The notes under the pieces were generated by a model. It searched no databases and had not been told where the DNA came from. It worked only from the letters and a program-made list of their open reading frames with translations. From an uncultured Eubacteriales bacterium (GTDB lineage Bacteria > Bacillota > Clostridia > Oscillospirales > CAG-272), in assembly GCA_934433485.1 (NCBI GenBank), contig CAKRZR010000001.1, positions 124,001 to 188,000 on the forward strand: DNA of 64,000 bases. Reading direction: 5' to 3'. This document shows positions 9,441-17,998 of this stretch, in pieces. The position numbers and the translations under genes are program-made. Each line of letters opens with the position of its first letter. Position 1 is the stretch's first letter.

Positions 9441-10465
9441 AGGAACTGTTCTTGTCAAAGCTATATGAAAAGTCACTTCGCGGAGAATATCTGTCCGGTG
9501 AAGAGGCAGCCGTGGCGATGCACGTTTCCCGCAACGCGGTGTGGAAAATGGCGGAAGAACTGCGGGCAGAGGGCTGTGCCATCGATGCGTCGCCGCGCCG
9601 CGGGTATCGTTTGCGTGCGGAGGTGCCGTTTCTGACCGCTGCCGCCATCAATGCCCATCTTGTGCGTCCGCATCCGATTACGGTGCTAGGCGAAACGGAC
9701 TCCACAAACCGGCAAATTCTGCGCATGGCGGAGGAAGGCGCGGAGGAAGGCACCGTCGTTATTGCGGAAAGCCAGACGGAGGGGCGTGGCAGACTCGGCA
9801 GACAATTTGTGTCTCCGCCAGGCACCGGTATTTACATGAGCTTTCTCCTGCGTCCGAAATCCTCGGCTGCACAGGCGGTGCGTATCACAACGGCGGCTGC
9901 GGTGGCTGTCTGTGACGCGATTGAAAAACTGGTGCGCGATAAGACGGAGATCAAGTGGGTCAACGATATTTACATGCGCGGGAAAAAGGTCTGCGGCATC
10001 CTGACAGAGGGCGCGATTGATGTGGAATCCGGTTCTGTACGGTACGCGGCGCTGGGTATCGGGATCAACGTGTGTCCGCCGGCGGAAGGTTTCCCGCCGG
10101 AGATTGAGAATATCGCCGGATGCGTTCTGAATCGACACAACCCCGGATTCCGCGCACCGCTTGCCGCGGCTGTGATCGGAAATTTCTTCCGCGAATACAA
10201 TCGCTGGAACTACCGGGACCCGGCGCAGAGCCTGCGTATACAGGACGACCAGTGCTATCTCAGCTACCGCCGGCGGATGTTTCTGCTTGGCAAACCGGTG
10301 GCGATCCTGTCTGCCGCCGGCGGTGAACCGGAGTATGGCAGATGTGTCGATCTCGACCGGGAATACAGGCTGATCGTCGAGGTACGCGGCGCCGACGATA
10401 CCACCGAGAGACGGGCTTTGTCCTCCGGGGAGGTCAGCGTACGGGAACAGCCGGCGGAGCAATGA
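9437..10465 (+). CDS. birA: BirA: biotin-[acetyl-CoA-carboxylase] ligase with HTH repressor domain
   Basis: 342 aa. Residues ~1-65 form a winged HTH (LSGEEAAVAMHVSRNAVWKMAEELR), so this is a bifunctional (group II) BirA. The ligase domain carries ETDSTNRQ, ESQTEGRGRLGRQF (the biotinyl-AMP loop GRGRLGR), IKWVNDIYMRGKKVCGIL and LGIGINV, all catalytic or biotin-binding landmarks. A C-terminal SH3-like cap ends the protein. ATG 9437 overlaps the bioY stop and has AAGGAGG upstream. It likely attaches biotin to carboxylase carrier proteins and represses biotin genes when biotin is plentiful. Confidence 0.95.
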   Translation: MKELFLSKLYEKSLRGEYLSGEEAAVAMHVSRNAVWKMAEELRAEGCAIDASPRRGYRLRAEVPFLTAAAINAHLVRPHPITVLGETDSTNRQILRMAEEGAEEGTVVIAESQTEGRGRLGRQFVSPPGTGIYMSFLLRPKSSAAQAVRITTAAAVAVCDAIEKLVRDKTEIKWVNDIYMRGKKVCGILTEGAIDVESGSVRYAALGIGINVCPPAEGFPPEIENIAGCVLNRHNPGFRAPLAAAVIGNFFREYNRWNYRDPAQSLRIQDDQCYLSYRRRMFLLGKPVAILSAAGGEPEYGRCVDLDREYRLIVEVRGADDTTERRALSSGEVSVREQPAEQ

Positions 10466-10471
10466 TTTCCG

Positions 10472-11143
10472 ATGGGAAGAATTACAAAAACGGCGGCGGA
10501 AGAGGCAATCCTGTGCCATAGCGTCCTGTTCAGCGACCTGCGTCCGGAGGAAATGGAGTACGCGCTGGAATTTTTCCATGCCAACCGCCGTGTATATAAA
10601 AAGGGTGAGATCCTTAACACCATTGGAGAGCCGTTGCCTTTCTTCGGCATGGTGCTGTCCGGGTGCGTGCAGGTGCAGACCGACGATATCGACGGCAATC
10701 CGATGATCATGGCGACAGTCACGACAGGGGAAACCTTTGGCGAAAGCCTCCATTACCTCCGCCGCGAAGCACCCGTATACATTGTCGCAATGGCGGACGC
10801 GGTGGTTTTGACGATGCAGGCGCAGGCAATGTACCCGACAAGCTGGCGGAGCGAACGGGACGCTGCCCTGATCCATCGGTTCCTTCTTCTTTTGACGAAC
10901 CGCACTCTCGCGATGAACAACCGGATCCAGGTGCTCTCCAAAATATCCATGCGTGAGAAGCTGATCACGCTCTTTTCCATGTATGCCGGTACAGACGGCT
11001 CGCGTACCGTCACACTGCCCTTTGATCGGAATGGATTGGCGGTTTATCTCGGCGTGAATCGAAGCGCGCTGTCACGGGAGCTGTCCCGGATGCAGCGGGA
11101 GGGAATCATCAGATTCGACAAAAACGTCTTTGAACTTTTGTAG
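10472..11143 (+). CDS. Crp/Fnr family transcriptional regulator
   Basis: 223 aa. An N-terminal cyclic-nucleotide-binding-like beta barrel (YKKGEILNTIGEPLPFFGMVLSGCVQV ... GETFGES) is followed by a long dimer helix and a C-terminal winged HTH (LAVYLGVNRSALSRELSRMQREGII). Only two cysteines are visible (in AILCHS and SGCVQ), so it does not look like an iron-sulfur FNR. It starts 6 bp after birA and is probably in the same transcript. A perfect 6-2-6 palindrome just downstream, placed at -41.5 of the next promoter, is its likely binding site. The effector is unknown. Confidence 0.9.
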   Translation: MGRITKTAAEEAILCHSVLFSDLRPEEMEYALEFFHANRRVYKKGEILNTIGEPLPFFGMVLSGCVQVQTDDIDGNPMIMATVTTGETFGESLHYLRREAPVYIVAMADAVVLTMQAQAMYPTSWRSERDAALIHRFLLLLTNRTLAMNNRIQVLSKISMREKLITLFSMYAGTDGSRTVTLPFDRNGLAVYLGVNRSALSRELSRMQREGIIRFDKNVFELL

Positions 11144-11170
11144 AAGTTCTACATTCCTGAGATGAAATTG

Positions 11171-11212
11171 GTTGCGACCGCAACGGAAAAACGTTTGGGA
11201 ATCCAGTATACT
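11171..11212 (+). promoter_or_regulatory. Activator-type promoter with palindrome centred at -41.5
   Basis: GTTGCG-AC-CGCAAC (11171-11184) is a perfect dyad. The -10 is TATACT (11207-11212), which predicts +1 near 11219, placing the dyad centre (11177.5) at -41.5, the class II Crp/Fnr position. The -35 hexamer (CGGAAA) is poor, as expected for an activated promoter. Confidence 0.6.
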
Positions 11213-11244
11213 ATGGGTAGAAATTGAAAGAAGGAGAATCCTCA

Positions 11245-12315
11245 ATGAAAAAAATTCTATCTATACTTCTGGCTTCCGTGCTGCTTGTCGGTCTTACTGC
11301 CTGCGGTGGCGGAAATGATGTCGAAACACTGCCGGATACAAGCGAAAATCAGCCGGTAGACACCACCGCCGATACCACCGATACTGCGGATACGACTGCA
11401 GAAACCGAAGCGGAACCTGCCATGCCGGAATCGATCCGCATCGGCGGACTAAAGGGACCGACCTCGATGGGCATGGTCAAGCTGATGAACGACAACGAGG
11501 CGGGTACGACAGAAAACACCTACGAGTTTACAATCGAAGCCGCCGCTGACGCGCTGACGCCGAAATTCATCCAGGGCGAGATGGACATCATCGCTGTCCC
11601 CGCGAACTTGGCGTCTGTGCTGTACAACAATACCGACGGAGCCGCGGAGCTGCTTGCGGTGAATACGCTTGGCGTGATCTATATCGTTGAAAAGGGTGAG
11701 AGCGTGCAGTCCGTTGCGGATCTCGCCGGCAAAACCATTTACGCCACCGGCAAAGGCTCCACGCCTGAGTACGCACTGCGCTACATTCTCTCCGAAAACG
11801 GCATTGATCCGGACACCGGTGTGACAATCGAGTGGAAAAGCGAACCGACTGAGGTAGTGGGCGCTCTGTCCGCTGCCGAAGAGGGAATCGCGATGCTGCC
11901 GCAACCGTTTGTGACCGTGGCGCAGAGCTCCGTGGAGGGACTGCGCGTGGCGATCGATTTGACAGAGGCTTGGAACGCGCTGGACAACGGCAGCACCCTT
12001 TTCACCGGCGTGCTTGTGATCCGTCGTGATTTTGCGGAAACGTATCCGGAGGCAGTCAAAGCGTTCCTCGCGGAATATGAGGCGTCCACGAAGTATATCA
12101 ACGAGAACGTAGCAGACGGCGCACAACTGGTCGAAAAATACGGCATTGTAAAGGCAGCGGTCGCGGAAAAGGCGATCCCGTACTGCAACATTACCTACAT
12201 CGCTGGCGAGGACATGGTGGCGCCGATGAACGGCTATCTGCAGGTGCTCTTTGACCAGAACCCGAAATCGATTGGCGGCGCGATGCCCGGCGAGGATTTC
12301 TACTACATTCCGTAA
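11245..12315 (+). CDS. ABC transporter substrate-binding lipoprotein (SsuA/TauA/NMT1-like)
   Basis: 356-aa lipoprotein: signal peptide MKKILSILLASVLLVG with lipobox LTAC, an acidic Thr/Asp-rich linker (~40 residues), then a periplasmic-binding type 2 fold (IRIGGLKGPTSMGMVKL, DIIAVPANLASVLYN, LAGKTIYATGKGSTPEYALRYIL, EGIAMLPQPFVTVAQ). Start ATG 11245 has AGGAG 8 nt upstream. It is the first gene of an importer operon with the permease and ATPase genes that follow. The fold class imports sulfonates, pyrimidine thiamine precursors or other small organic molecules; the ligand cannot be named. The radical SAM gene at the operon end suggests a cofactor-related substrate. Confidence 0.88.
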   Translation: MKKILSILLASVLLVGLTACGGGNDVETLPDTSENQPVDTTADTTDTADTTAETEAEPAMPESIRIGGLKGPTSMGMVKLMNDNEAGTTENTYEFTIEAAADALTPKFIQGEMDIIAVPANLASVLYNNTDGAAELLAVNTLGVIYIVEKGESVQSVADLAGKTIYATGKGSTPEYALRYILSENGIDPDTGVTIEWKSEPTEVVGALSAAEEGIAMLPQPFVTVAQSSVEGLRVAIDLTEAWNALDNGSTLFTGVLVIRRDFAETYPEAVKAFLAEYEASTKYINENVADGAQLVEKYGIVKAAVAEKAIPYCNITYIAGEDMVAPMNGYLQVLFDQNPKSIGGAMPGEDFYYIP

Positions 12316-12367
12316 ATGCATTTCATACGTATAAAACGATAAAGTGAAAGGAGCGGGGATTGCCGGC

Positions 12368-13168
12368 ATGCGGTCGTCCCCGCAAATTCTGTCTATGAAA
12401 AGGACACGATGGCGAACGATACTGAAAAACGCGCTCGCTGTAACAGCTGCGCTTGTTGTCTGGCAGGTCTGCGCAATGGCGCTCGGGCAGCGGGTTCTGC
12501 TGGTCTCTCCGATCTCCGTCGCCGGTCGGTTATGCACCATCTGGCGGGATGCGGGCTTTTTCGCGGCGATCTGGTTCAGCTTTGCGCGCATTGTCGCTGG
12601 TTTTTTTGCCGGATTCGCGGCAGGCGTTGTGCTTGCAATGCTTGCCGGACGGTTCTCTGTTTTGGAAACGATCTTTTTGCCATATCTTCTGACGGTGAAA
12701 TCGGTGCCGGTCGCGTCCTTTATCGTGATCGCGCTGCTGTGGCTGTCGTCCGCGGAGCTGTCGGTGTTCATATCGTTTCTCATGGTACTGCCGATCGTGT
12801 ACAACAATGTACTTGCCGGGATCCGGAACGTGGATCCAAAAATGACGGAGATGGCGCAGGTGTTCCATCTGTCGTTTCCCAGGCGGCTGTCCTATATCTG
12901 GCTCCCGCAGATCAAGCCGTATCTCCTGTCTGCGTGCGCGACCTCGATCGGGCTGGCGTGGAAATCGGGCATTGCGGCGGAGATCATCGGGATCCCGGAC
13001 GGTTCCATGGGGGAAATGCTGTACGAGGCAAAGGTGTATTTGAATACCCGCGATCTGTTCGCGTGGACGGTCGTGATCGTGGCGGTCAGTGTGGTGTTTG
13101 AAAAGGTATTTTTATGGCTCCTCCGCAGTCTGTTTGCGCTGTGGGAGAAACACGGAGGTGGGGTATGA
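12368..13168 (+). CDS. ABC transporter permease (SsuC/TauC type)
   Basis: About 266 aa with six membrane spans and the BPD_transp_1 cytoplasmic loop (EMAQVFHLSFPRRLSYIWLPQIKPYL) that contacts the ATPase. WKSGIAAEIIGIPDGSMGEMLYEAKVYLNT is characteristic of the SsuC/ThiX-like group. The start is uncertain: ATG 12368 is preceded by GAAAGGAG at a long 14-nt spacing; GTG 12344 and ATG 12395 are in frame but have no better SD. Its stop overlaps the ATPase start (ATGA, 13165-13168). Confidence 0.9.
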   Translation: MRSSPQILSMKRTRWRTILKNALAVTAALVVWQVCAMALGQRVLLVSPISVAGRLCTIWRDAGFFAAIWFSFARIVAGFFAGFAAGVVLAMLAGRFSVLETIFLPYLLTVKSVPVASFIVIALLWLSSAELSVFISFLMVLPIVYNNVLAGIRNVDPKMTEMAQVFHLSFPRRLSYIWLPQIKPYLLSACATSIGLAWKSGIAAEIIGIPDGSMGEMLYEAKVYLNTRDLFAWTVVIVAVSVVFEKVFLWLLRSLFALWEKHGGGV

Positions 13169-13740
13169 GCGATATTCTTGTACGCGGGGTTTCCGTTTCC
13201 TATGGGGAGAACCACGTGCTGACCAATTTTTCCGCCACTTTTCCGACTGGTCGCTGTACCGCGGTGATGGGACCGTCCGGCTGCGGAAAAACGACGCTTT
13301 TGTCTGTGACCGCGGGACTCATCCGACCGGATTCCGGCGAGGTCGTCGGAATGCCGCCGCGGTTTACGATGGTGTTTCAGGAGGACAGACTCTGCGAGGA
13401 TTTCACAGTTGCTGCCAATCTCCGCCTTGTGACGGCGCGTGGCAGGGAAGCGAACGGGGCGATCGCAGAGGTATTGGAGGCGTTGGGGCTGTCCGAATGG
13501 GGGGCGAAAAGGGTCGCGGAGCTGTCCGGCGGCATGAAACGGCGTGTGGCAATTGCGCGCGCACTGCTCGGTGCGGGGGATGTGGTGCTCATGGACGAAC
13601 CGTTCAAGGGCTTGGATGCGGAGACAAAAAACGAGGTGATCCGCGCGGTGCAGCGATGGACAGAGGGGAAAACCGTGATCTTCGTAACGCACGACGTGGA
13701 CGAGGTGTCGGAGATGAAAGGAGAGCTGTTGCAGTTATGA
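13165..13740 (+). CDS. ABC transporter ATP-binding protein
   Basis: 191 aa, short but complete: Walker A GPSGCGKTT, Q-loop MVFQEDRL, signature LSGGMKRRVAIARAL, Walker B VVLMDEPFKGLD, H-loop FVTHDVDEV. It powers the importer formed with the two upstream genes. ATGA overlaps at both ends show tight translational coupling with the permease and with the radical SAM gene. Confidence 0.95.
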   Translation: MSDILVRGVSVSYGENHVLTNFSATFPTGRCTAVMGPSGCGKTTLLSVTAGLIRPDSGEVVGMPPRFTMVFQEDRLCEDFTVAANLRLVTARGREANGAIAEVLEALGLSEWGAKRVAELSGGMKRRVAIARALLGAGDVVLMDEPFKGLDAETKNEVIRAVQRWTEGKTVIFVTHDVDEVSEMKGELLQL

Positions 13741-14714
13741 CGACAATGACAAAAGCGGAGCTTATTGAGGCGCTGACCATGCCGTACGCGGCATTTCAGA
13801 GCACATTTGTGCCGCGGGCGACGGAGATCGTACGGGAACACGGGAACCGTTTGTACGCGATGGCGATGCTCGGCTATACAAACGTATGTAAAAATCAGTG
13901 CTTGTACTGCGGAATGCGTGCCGGGAACAAAATTCCGCGGTATCGGATCCCGCCGGAGGACATTGTACAGGCGGCAGGATACGCGAAAACCTTGGGCTAC
14001 GAGCGCTTGTTTCTCGTTGCCGGAGAGGATCCCGCATATGGGATCGATGTAATGGTTCCGCTGGTTCGGAAAATCGCGGATATGGGCATCCGGCTCAGTC
14101 TGGCGGGCGGTGAATATCCCCTGGACGGCTACAAAAAGCTGCTTGACGCGGGACTGGCGGAATATGTGCTGAAATTTGAGATGTCGCACCCGGACACCTT
14201 CAATCGGCTCAATCCAAGCACCGATCACGCGCGGCGAATGGCAGGGATCCACGCGGTGCAGGAGGCGGGACTGCCGCTGGCGTCGGGAAACATCGTCGCC
14301 TATCCCGGACAGACCATCGACGAGCTGGCGGACGATATCCTGCTCATGACCTCGCTTGCCATTTCTTGGGCGCCGGTGATCCCGTATCTGCCGGCAAAGG
14401 GCGCGCCGCTTGGCGGAGAACGCGGGGACATCACCCTGTGTCACCGGGAGATCACCTTATTGCGCCTTCTCCTGCCGGATTGCCGTCTGACCGCGCAGCT
14501 GCCGGGATACGATCTGACAAAGGGGCTGTCCGACGATCTCGGAAACCGACTGGCACTGGAGGCGGGCGCGGATATCCTGTTCGCGGATCTGCTGCCGGAT
14601 GCCAGAGCAAAGCAGTTCAGCGTGGTAGATAACCGAACGGTACTGGGATTGCCGCACATCCGTCAAATGGCGGAGGAGACCGGACGAACGGTATGGCTGT
14701 CCCGCGCGGATTAA
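13737..14714 (+). CDS. Radical SAM protein, HydE/BioB-like
   Basis: 325 aa. The radical SAM cluster motif C-X3-C-X2-C is CKNQCLYCG (residues ~45-53), followed by RYRIPPEDIVQAAGYAKTLGYERLFLVAGEDP, a pattern shared with HydE, the [FeFe]-hydrogenase maturase, and PylB/BioB relatives. Other barrel landmarks: LKFEMSHPDTFNRLNP, SGNIVAYPGQT, PVIPYLPAKGAPLGG. No hydF, hydG or hydrogenase gene is in the window. It sits at the end of the ABC importer operon with a 4-bp overlap, so it may modify or use the imported compound. True HydE function is uncertain. Confidence 0.8.
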   Translation: MTTMTKAELIEALTMPYAAFQSTFVPRATEIVREHGNRLYAMAMLGYTNVCKNQCLYCGMRAGNKIPRYRIPPEDIVQAAGYAKTLGYERLFLVAGEDPAYGIDVMVPLVRKIADMGIRLSLAGGEYPLDGYKKLLDAGLAEYVLKFEMSHPDTFNRLNPSTDHARRMAGIHAVQEAGLPLASGNIVAYPGQTIDELADDILLMTSLAISWAPVIPYLPAKGAPLGGERGDITLCHREITLLRLLLPDCRLTAQLPGYDLTKGLSDDLGNRLALEAGADILFADLLPDARAKQFSVVDNRTVLGLPHIRQMAEETGRTVWLSRAD

Positions 14715-14726
14715 AGAAAACAGCTT

Positions 14727-14770
14727 AAAAAAGCTGACAGATCCTATATAAGGGAAGTGTCAGCTTTTCT
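14727..14770. terminator. Bidirectional terminator after the importer/radical SAM operon
   Basis: AAAAAAGCTGACA (14727-14739) pairs with TGTCAGCTTTT (14758-14768), U-rich on both strands, between convergent genes. Confidence 0.85.
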
Positions 14771-14776
14771 CTTTAC

Positions 14777-15247
14777 CTATTTCTCTGCGGCGTACCGATG
14801 TACATACATGCGAGAGGGCTTGTCCTCACCGTCTCCCGTAACCGGACAGAGGTACTCCCAGCCATACCGCTCATAGAACCCTGTGTGATCCGTCAGCAGA
14901 TACGCGGTATCCACACCACGCTTGTGCAGATCGCGGCATGCGGTATCCAGCAGCGCACCGGCTATGCCACGATAGCGGTACACCGGTTCCGTATAGACGG
15001 CGCATATGTTTGGCGTGAGGTCGCAGCGGGGATGAAAATCGTTTTCGATCACACCCAGTCCGCCGACGATCACACCGGTACCATCCTCCACTGCGATGTG
15101 CCATTGCGGAACTGCGTGTTCCGGACACATTTCTTGCATGCTGTCCCGATACGCCGAGAGCGGAATGCTCCATTTTTCAGAAAACCATTGTGCGGCTTCC
15201 GGAATGCGTGTCGGATGCTCGCTTAAGCGCAGAATTGAGTAGAACAT
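14777..15247 (-). CDS. GNAT family N-acetyltransferase
   Basis: 156 aa. Central acetyl-CoA motif VYTEPVYRYRGIAGALLDTA (R-Y-R-G-I-A, motif A) after VGGLGVIENDFH, and the C-terminal HTGFYERYGWEYLCPV typical of GNATs. The start is ATG 15247 (MFYSILRL), preceded by AAAGGAG at 8 nt; an in-frame ATG 17 codons upstream has no SD. The substrate is unknown. It is a monocistronic unit convergent with the operon ending at 14714. Confidence 0.88.
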   Translation of the reverse strand: MFYSILRLSEHPTRIPEAAQWFSEKWSIPLSAYRDSMQEMCPEHAVPQWHIAVEDGTGVIVGGLGVIENDFHPRCDLTPNICAVYTEPVYRYRGIAGALLDTACRDLHKRGVDTAYLLTDHTGFYERYGWEYLCPVTGDGEDKPSRMYVHRYAAEK

Positions 15248-15348
15248 ATGAAATTCTCCTTTTTGGCGTTTTTTCTCACTTTTTATAAATCTTTTCACGG
15301 ACGGAATGTGTCTATCTCTTCGAAATCAAAAAACGGAGGAATACACAC

Positions 15349-15792
15349 ATGCGTAGTGTAAAGAACGATCCGGGGACCGCAGTGTCCGGACTGTCAAAGG
15401 CAGAGAACACACAGGTACAGAAGCATCGGATTCTCGCACTGTACCGGATGCTTCTCTGCGGAAGACCGCTTATCAAAAAGGAGCTTGCGGTACAGTACGG
15501 CGTCAGTGAAAAAAGCGTGCAGCGCGACATCGAATGCCTGCGGAATTTCATCGCGGAAACGGAGCCGGAGGGCACCTGTCTGCGGTACGACCGACGCGAG
15601 AATCGATACATACTGACAAGCCCGGAAACGGAGATGGGCAGAGCGCTGGCGTGTGAAATTGCCGCCGTTCTTCGGGACACGCCAAGCCTATCGCCGGACA
15701 GGCGCGCCGCTATGTTCGATTGGCTTCTCGGACACCTGTCGGTCGCGGAACGGTACACGGCGTGGAAAACGATGAAGCAGGGGGAGTGGTGA
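15349..15792 (+). CDS. Small HTH transcriptional regulator (YafY/DeoR-like N-terminus without WYL domain)
   Basis: 147 aa. The segment HRILALYRMLLCGRPLIKKELAVQYGVSEKSVQRDIECLRNFI is an HTH_11-type domain of the kind heading WYL regulators, but there is no WYL or sugar-phosphate domain after it; only ~60 residues follow. SD GGAGG precedes the ATG by 9 nt. It converges on the membrane sigma factor gene, with just 4 bp between the stop codons. A role in regulating a neighbour is possible but not shown. Confidence 0.7.
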   Translation: MRSVKNDPGTAVSGLSKAENTQVQKHRILALYRMLLCGRPLIKKELAVQYGVSEKSVQRDIECLRNFIAETEPEGTCLRYDRRENRYILTSPETEMGRALACEIAAVLRDTPSLSPDRRAAMFDWLLGHLSVAERYTAWKTMKQGEW

Positions 15793-15796
15793 GGGG

Positions 15797-17686
15797 TTAC
15801 TCCTCCTTGGGAGGGAGTACAACATAATTTATACTGCCCAGTATTTCTCCTGAACTCTTTCTTACGAACTGCAGCTGTGCCTTCCCGGCAGATAACCCTT
15901 TAATTCTATAACCGTCATAAGAAATGACATCTGGATTGTCGATTACAATCTTCCATGAATCGTCACGTGCTGTAACAGGTTGTATGTCATAGATCAGACG
16001 GCATGTGTCTCCTGTGAATATAATCTGCGCTTCCGGATACAGCACTACGTTATTGGGAAGCACTTGCGGAAAGTCATTGGCATCCGCATATACCGTTATG
16101 GGGATACTGCCAAGCTCTGCGCCATCCTCTGCACGAATACAGCGAATCGTGGTATTTCCGGCTTCCCATGCGTACAGAGAGGTTCCGTCATATGTTGCTA
16201 CTGCAGGATCATCGGACAAAAACCAGAGCTCTTCTGCTTTACAGTACGTTGGATTTGTTGTGTAATTGAGCGAATTGACATAACCGGGTAAAAGATTGCA
16301 GAGCTGATCCTTCATAAACGTAACGCTGTTAATACGTTCTGTTTGTTCTACGGCAGGGGTAACTGTGATTTGCATGGAGTTTCCCCAAGGCACGCTGGCA
16401 AGCGTATTCCTATCAACAAAGTATACCCTTGTTGACCCAGGAGAAACTCCAATGATCTGTTTACCCTCACATCGTAAAATCGACTCATCCATCGATACAA
16501 GATCCATCGTCTGGTCTGTGCATGTATATGGATGGGGATAGTACTGCATGGCAAGCATATCACCTACTTGTAGTTTGAATTCCTTCATACCAAGTGAGGA
16601 GATGTATGTATATACAGAGTATTGATACTGCGTTGAAAAATCACCTTTAACAATATGCGGTTCTTTTTCGATTTCTGTTGTTGTGAAGGATGTACTCGCT
16701 GTTTCCTCAATATGAGACGATGTATTATCCTCTACTGTTACCGTTTCCACCGGTACCGCGTCTGTCCTTGTGAACGCTTTCCCGGCGCCAAAGCCTATCG
16801 CGACGCACAGCGCCATGCCGGCTGCCACGATCGGTGCGACACGAACGCGGATCACGTATGCTTTGTCGCGGATCGGATGGTCGTCCGTTGTGGTGGTGCC
16901 GAGAAGCTGTATCGTATCGCCGGAGCAGGTCACGCCGAAGAAGGCGGCGACGTTCATGAAGATCGAGAACGCGGAATCCGCCGACAGCGAAATGAGATTG
17001 GAAAGACGCGCAAGGATCGCCGGATACAGCGGGATGAGCACCGTGGAATGCAGCGCTACGCCGCATTTCTCCTCCTCCATCCGAATCGCAGTACGCAGAG
17101 ATTTTTTCGCGTACAGGAGCCTGCTTTTTACCGTGGCAAGCTGGCAGTCCTGGATCTTCGCGATCTCGGACAAAGTCAGCTCGTCATAGTAATGGAGTAA
17201 GACAACCTCCTGCTGCTCTGCCGGCAGCGCGTGGATCATATGGCGCAGGATCCCGGCAAGCTCCTTCTTTTCCGTTTGTTTTTCCGGTGTGTCTGTGTCG
17301 TCGATCAACGCCTCCAGCACCCTGTTTTCCTCCTCGGCAAGCGCGTCGCTGCTCATAACCATGTATTTTTGGCGGCGGATATTGTTGGCGCGCAGATTGC
17401 GCAGGATCGTCCACATCCACGTGTAGAACGCATCCGGGTTTTGCAGCGTGTCGAGTGAGAGGATACACTTGATATACGCTTCCTGCAGGAGATCCTCCGC
17501 GTCTGCCGTGTTGCCTGTCAGCATATAGGCGTAATAATAGAGGTGACGGCGCGTGCGTTCAAACAGCTCCGCCATAGCCGCGGGATCCTTCTCCATTGCC
17601 GAGCGGATGATCTGGGAAAGCGCAAGATCCACCACATTCCCAACGGATGAAATTTGTTTTTTTCGTTTGTCAGCTTTTTTGGACAT
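15797..17686 (-). CDS. ECF-like sigma factor fused to a transmembrane span and large extracytoplasmic region
   Basis: 629 aa from ATG 17686 (GGAGG 4 nt upstream). Residues ~35-105 are sigma region 2 (LFERTRRHLYYYAYMLTGNTADAEDLLQEAY ... FYTWMWTILRNLRANNIRR) and ~145-195 region 4 (LPAEQQEVVLLHYYDELTLSEIAKI, QLATVKSRLLYAKKSLR). A hydrophobic helix at ~283-304 (VAPIVAAGMALCVAIGFGAG) follows, then a Thr/Glu-rich linker and ~300 residues with bacterial Ig-like (Big) repeat features: LVSMDESILRCEGKQIIGVSPGSTRVYF, LSDDPAVATYDGTSLYAWEAGNTTIRC, IDNPDVISYDGYRIKGLSAGKAQLQF. The outer half is visibly more AT-rich than the sigma half. I infer a membrane-tethered sigma factor. No anti-sigma gene is adjacent. 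Confidence 0.85.
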   Translation of the reverse strand: MSKKADKRKKQISSVGNVVDLALSQIIRSAMEKDPAAMAELFERTRRHLYYYAYMLTGNTADAEDLLQEAYIKCILSLDTLQNPDAFYTWMWTILRNLRANNIRRQKYMVMSSDALAEEENRVLEALIDDTDTPEKQTEKKELAGILRHMIHALPAEQQEVVLLHYYDELTLSEIAKIQDCQLATVKSRLLYAKKSLRTAIRMEEEKCGVALHSTVLIPLYPAILARLSNLISLSADSAFSIFMNVAAFFGVTCSGDTIQLLGTTTTDDHPIRDKAYVIRVRVAPIVAAGMALCVAIGFGAGKAFTRTDAVPVETVTVEDNTSSHIEETASTSFTTTEIEKEPHIVKGDFSTQYQYSVYTYISSLGMKEFKLQVGDMLAMQYYPHPYTCTDQTMDLVSMDESILRCEGKQIIGVSPGSTRVYFVDRNTLASVPWGNSMQITVTPAVEQTERINSVTFMKDQLCNLLPGYVNSLNYTTNPTYCKAEELWFLSDDPAVATYDGTSLYAWEAGNTTIRCIRAEDGAELGSIPITVYADANDFPQVLPNNVVLYPEAQIIFTGDTCRLIYDIQPVTARDDSWKIVIDNPDVISYDGYRIKGLSAGKAQLQFVRKSSGEILGSINYVVLPPKEE

Positions 17687-17736
17687 ATTTCCTCCATGAT
17701 CGTATTGCAAAACCGAAAATTTGCACATATATAAAT

Positions 17737-17765
17737 AGTATAGCAGATTTCAGCGACAATTACAA
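17737..17765 (-). promoter_or_regulatory. Promoter of the membrane sigma factor gene
   Basis: Minus strand TTGTAA (17760-17765), 17-bp spacer, TATACT (17737-17742) with TGC just upstream. Confidence 0.6.
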
Positions 17766-17876
17766 TATGATTTTTCCGTTTTGACACACGAAAAGGACAA
17801 GATGTGTCCATTTGGTGATGAAATTGTTGTTGCTTGCGAGATTCATAGCGGATTGTGTAAAAAAAGCGACAGCAAA

Positions 17877-17913
17877 AACGCCGCCATGGCTCGATAGAGA
17901 GACAAGCGGCGTT
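17877..17913 (-). terminator. Terminator of the DUF4091 gene
   Basis: AACGCCGC (17877-17884) pairs with GCGGCGTT (17906-17913). On the minus strand the stem is followed by TTTTT; it lies 85 bp past the stop at 17999. Confidence 0.75.
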
Positions 17914-17998
17914 CCTTTTTCGGTTTATTACGGGTGCAGGAGAGCCACCCTATAGGATTGCTGTTCGTAGCTGTTTGAAACGGTTGCAATTGACGTTA

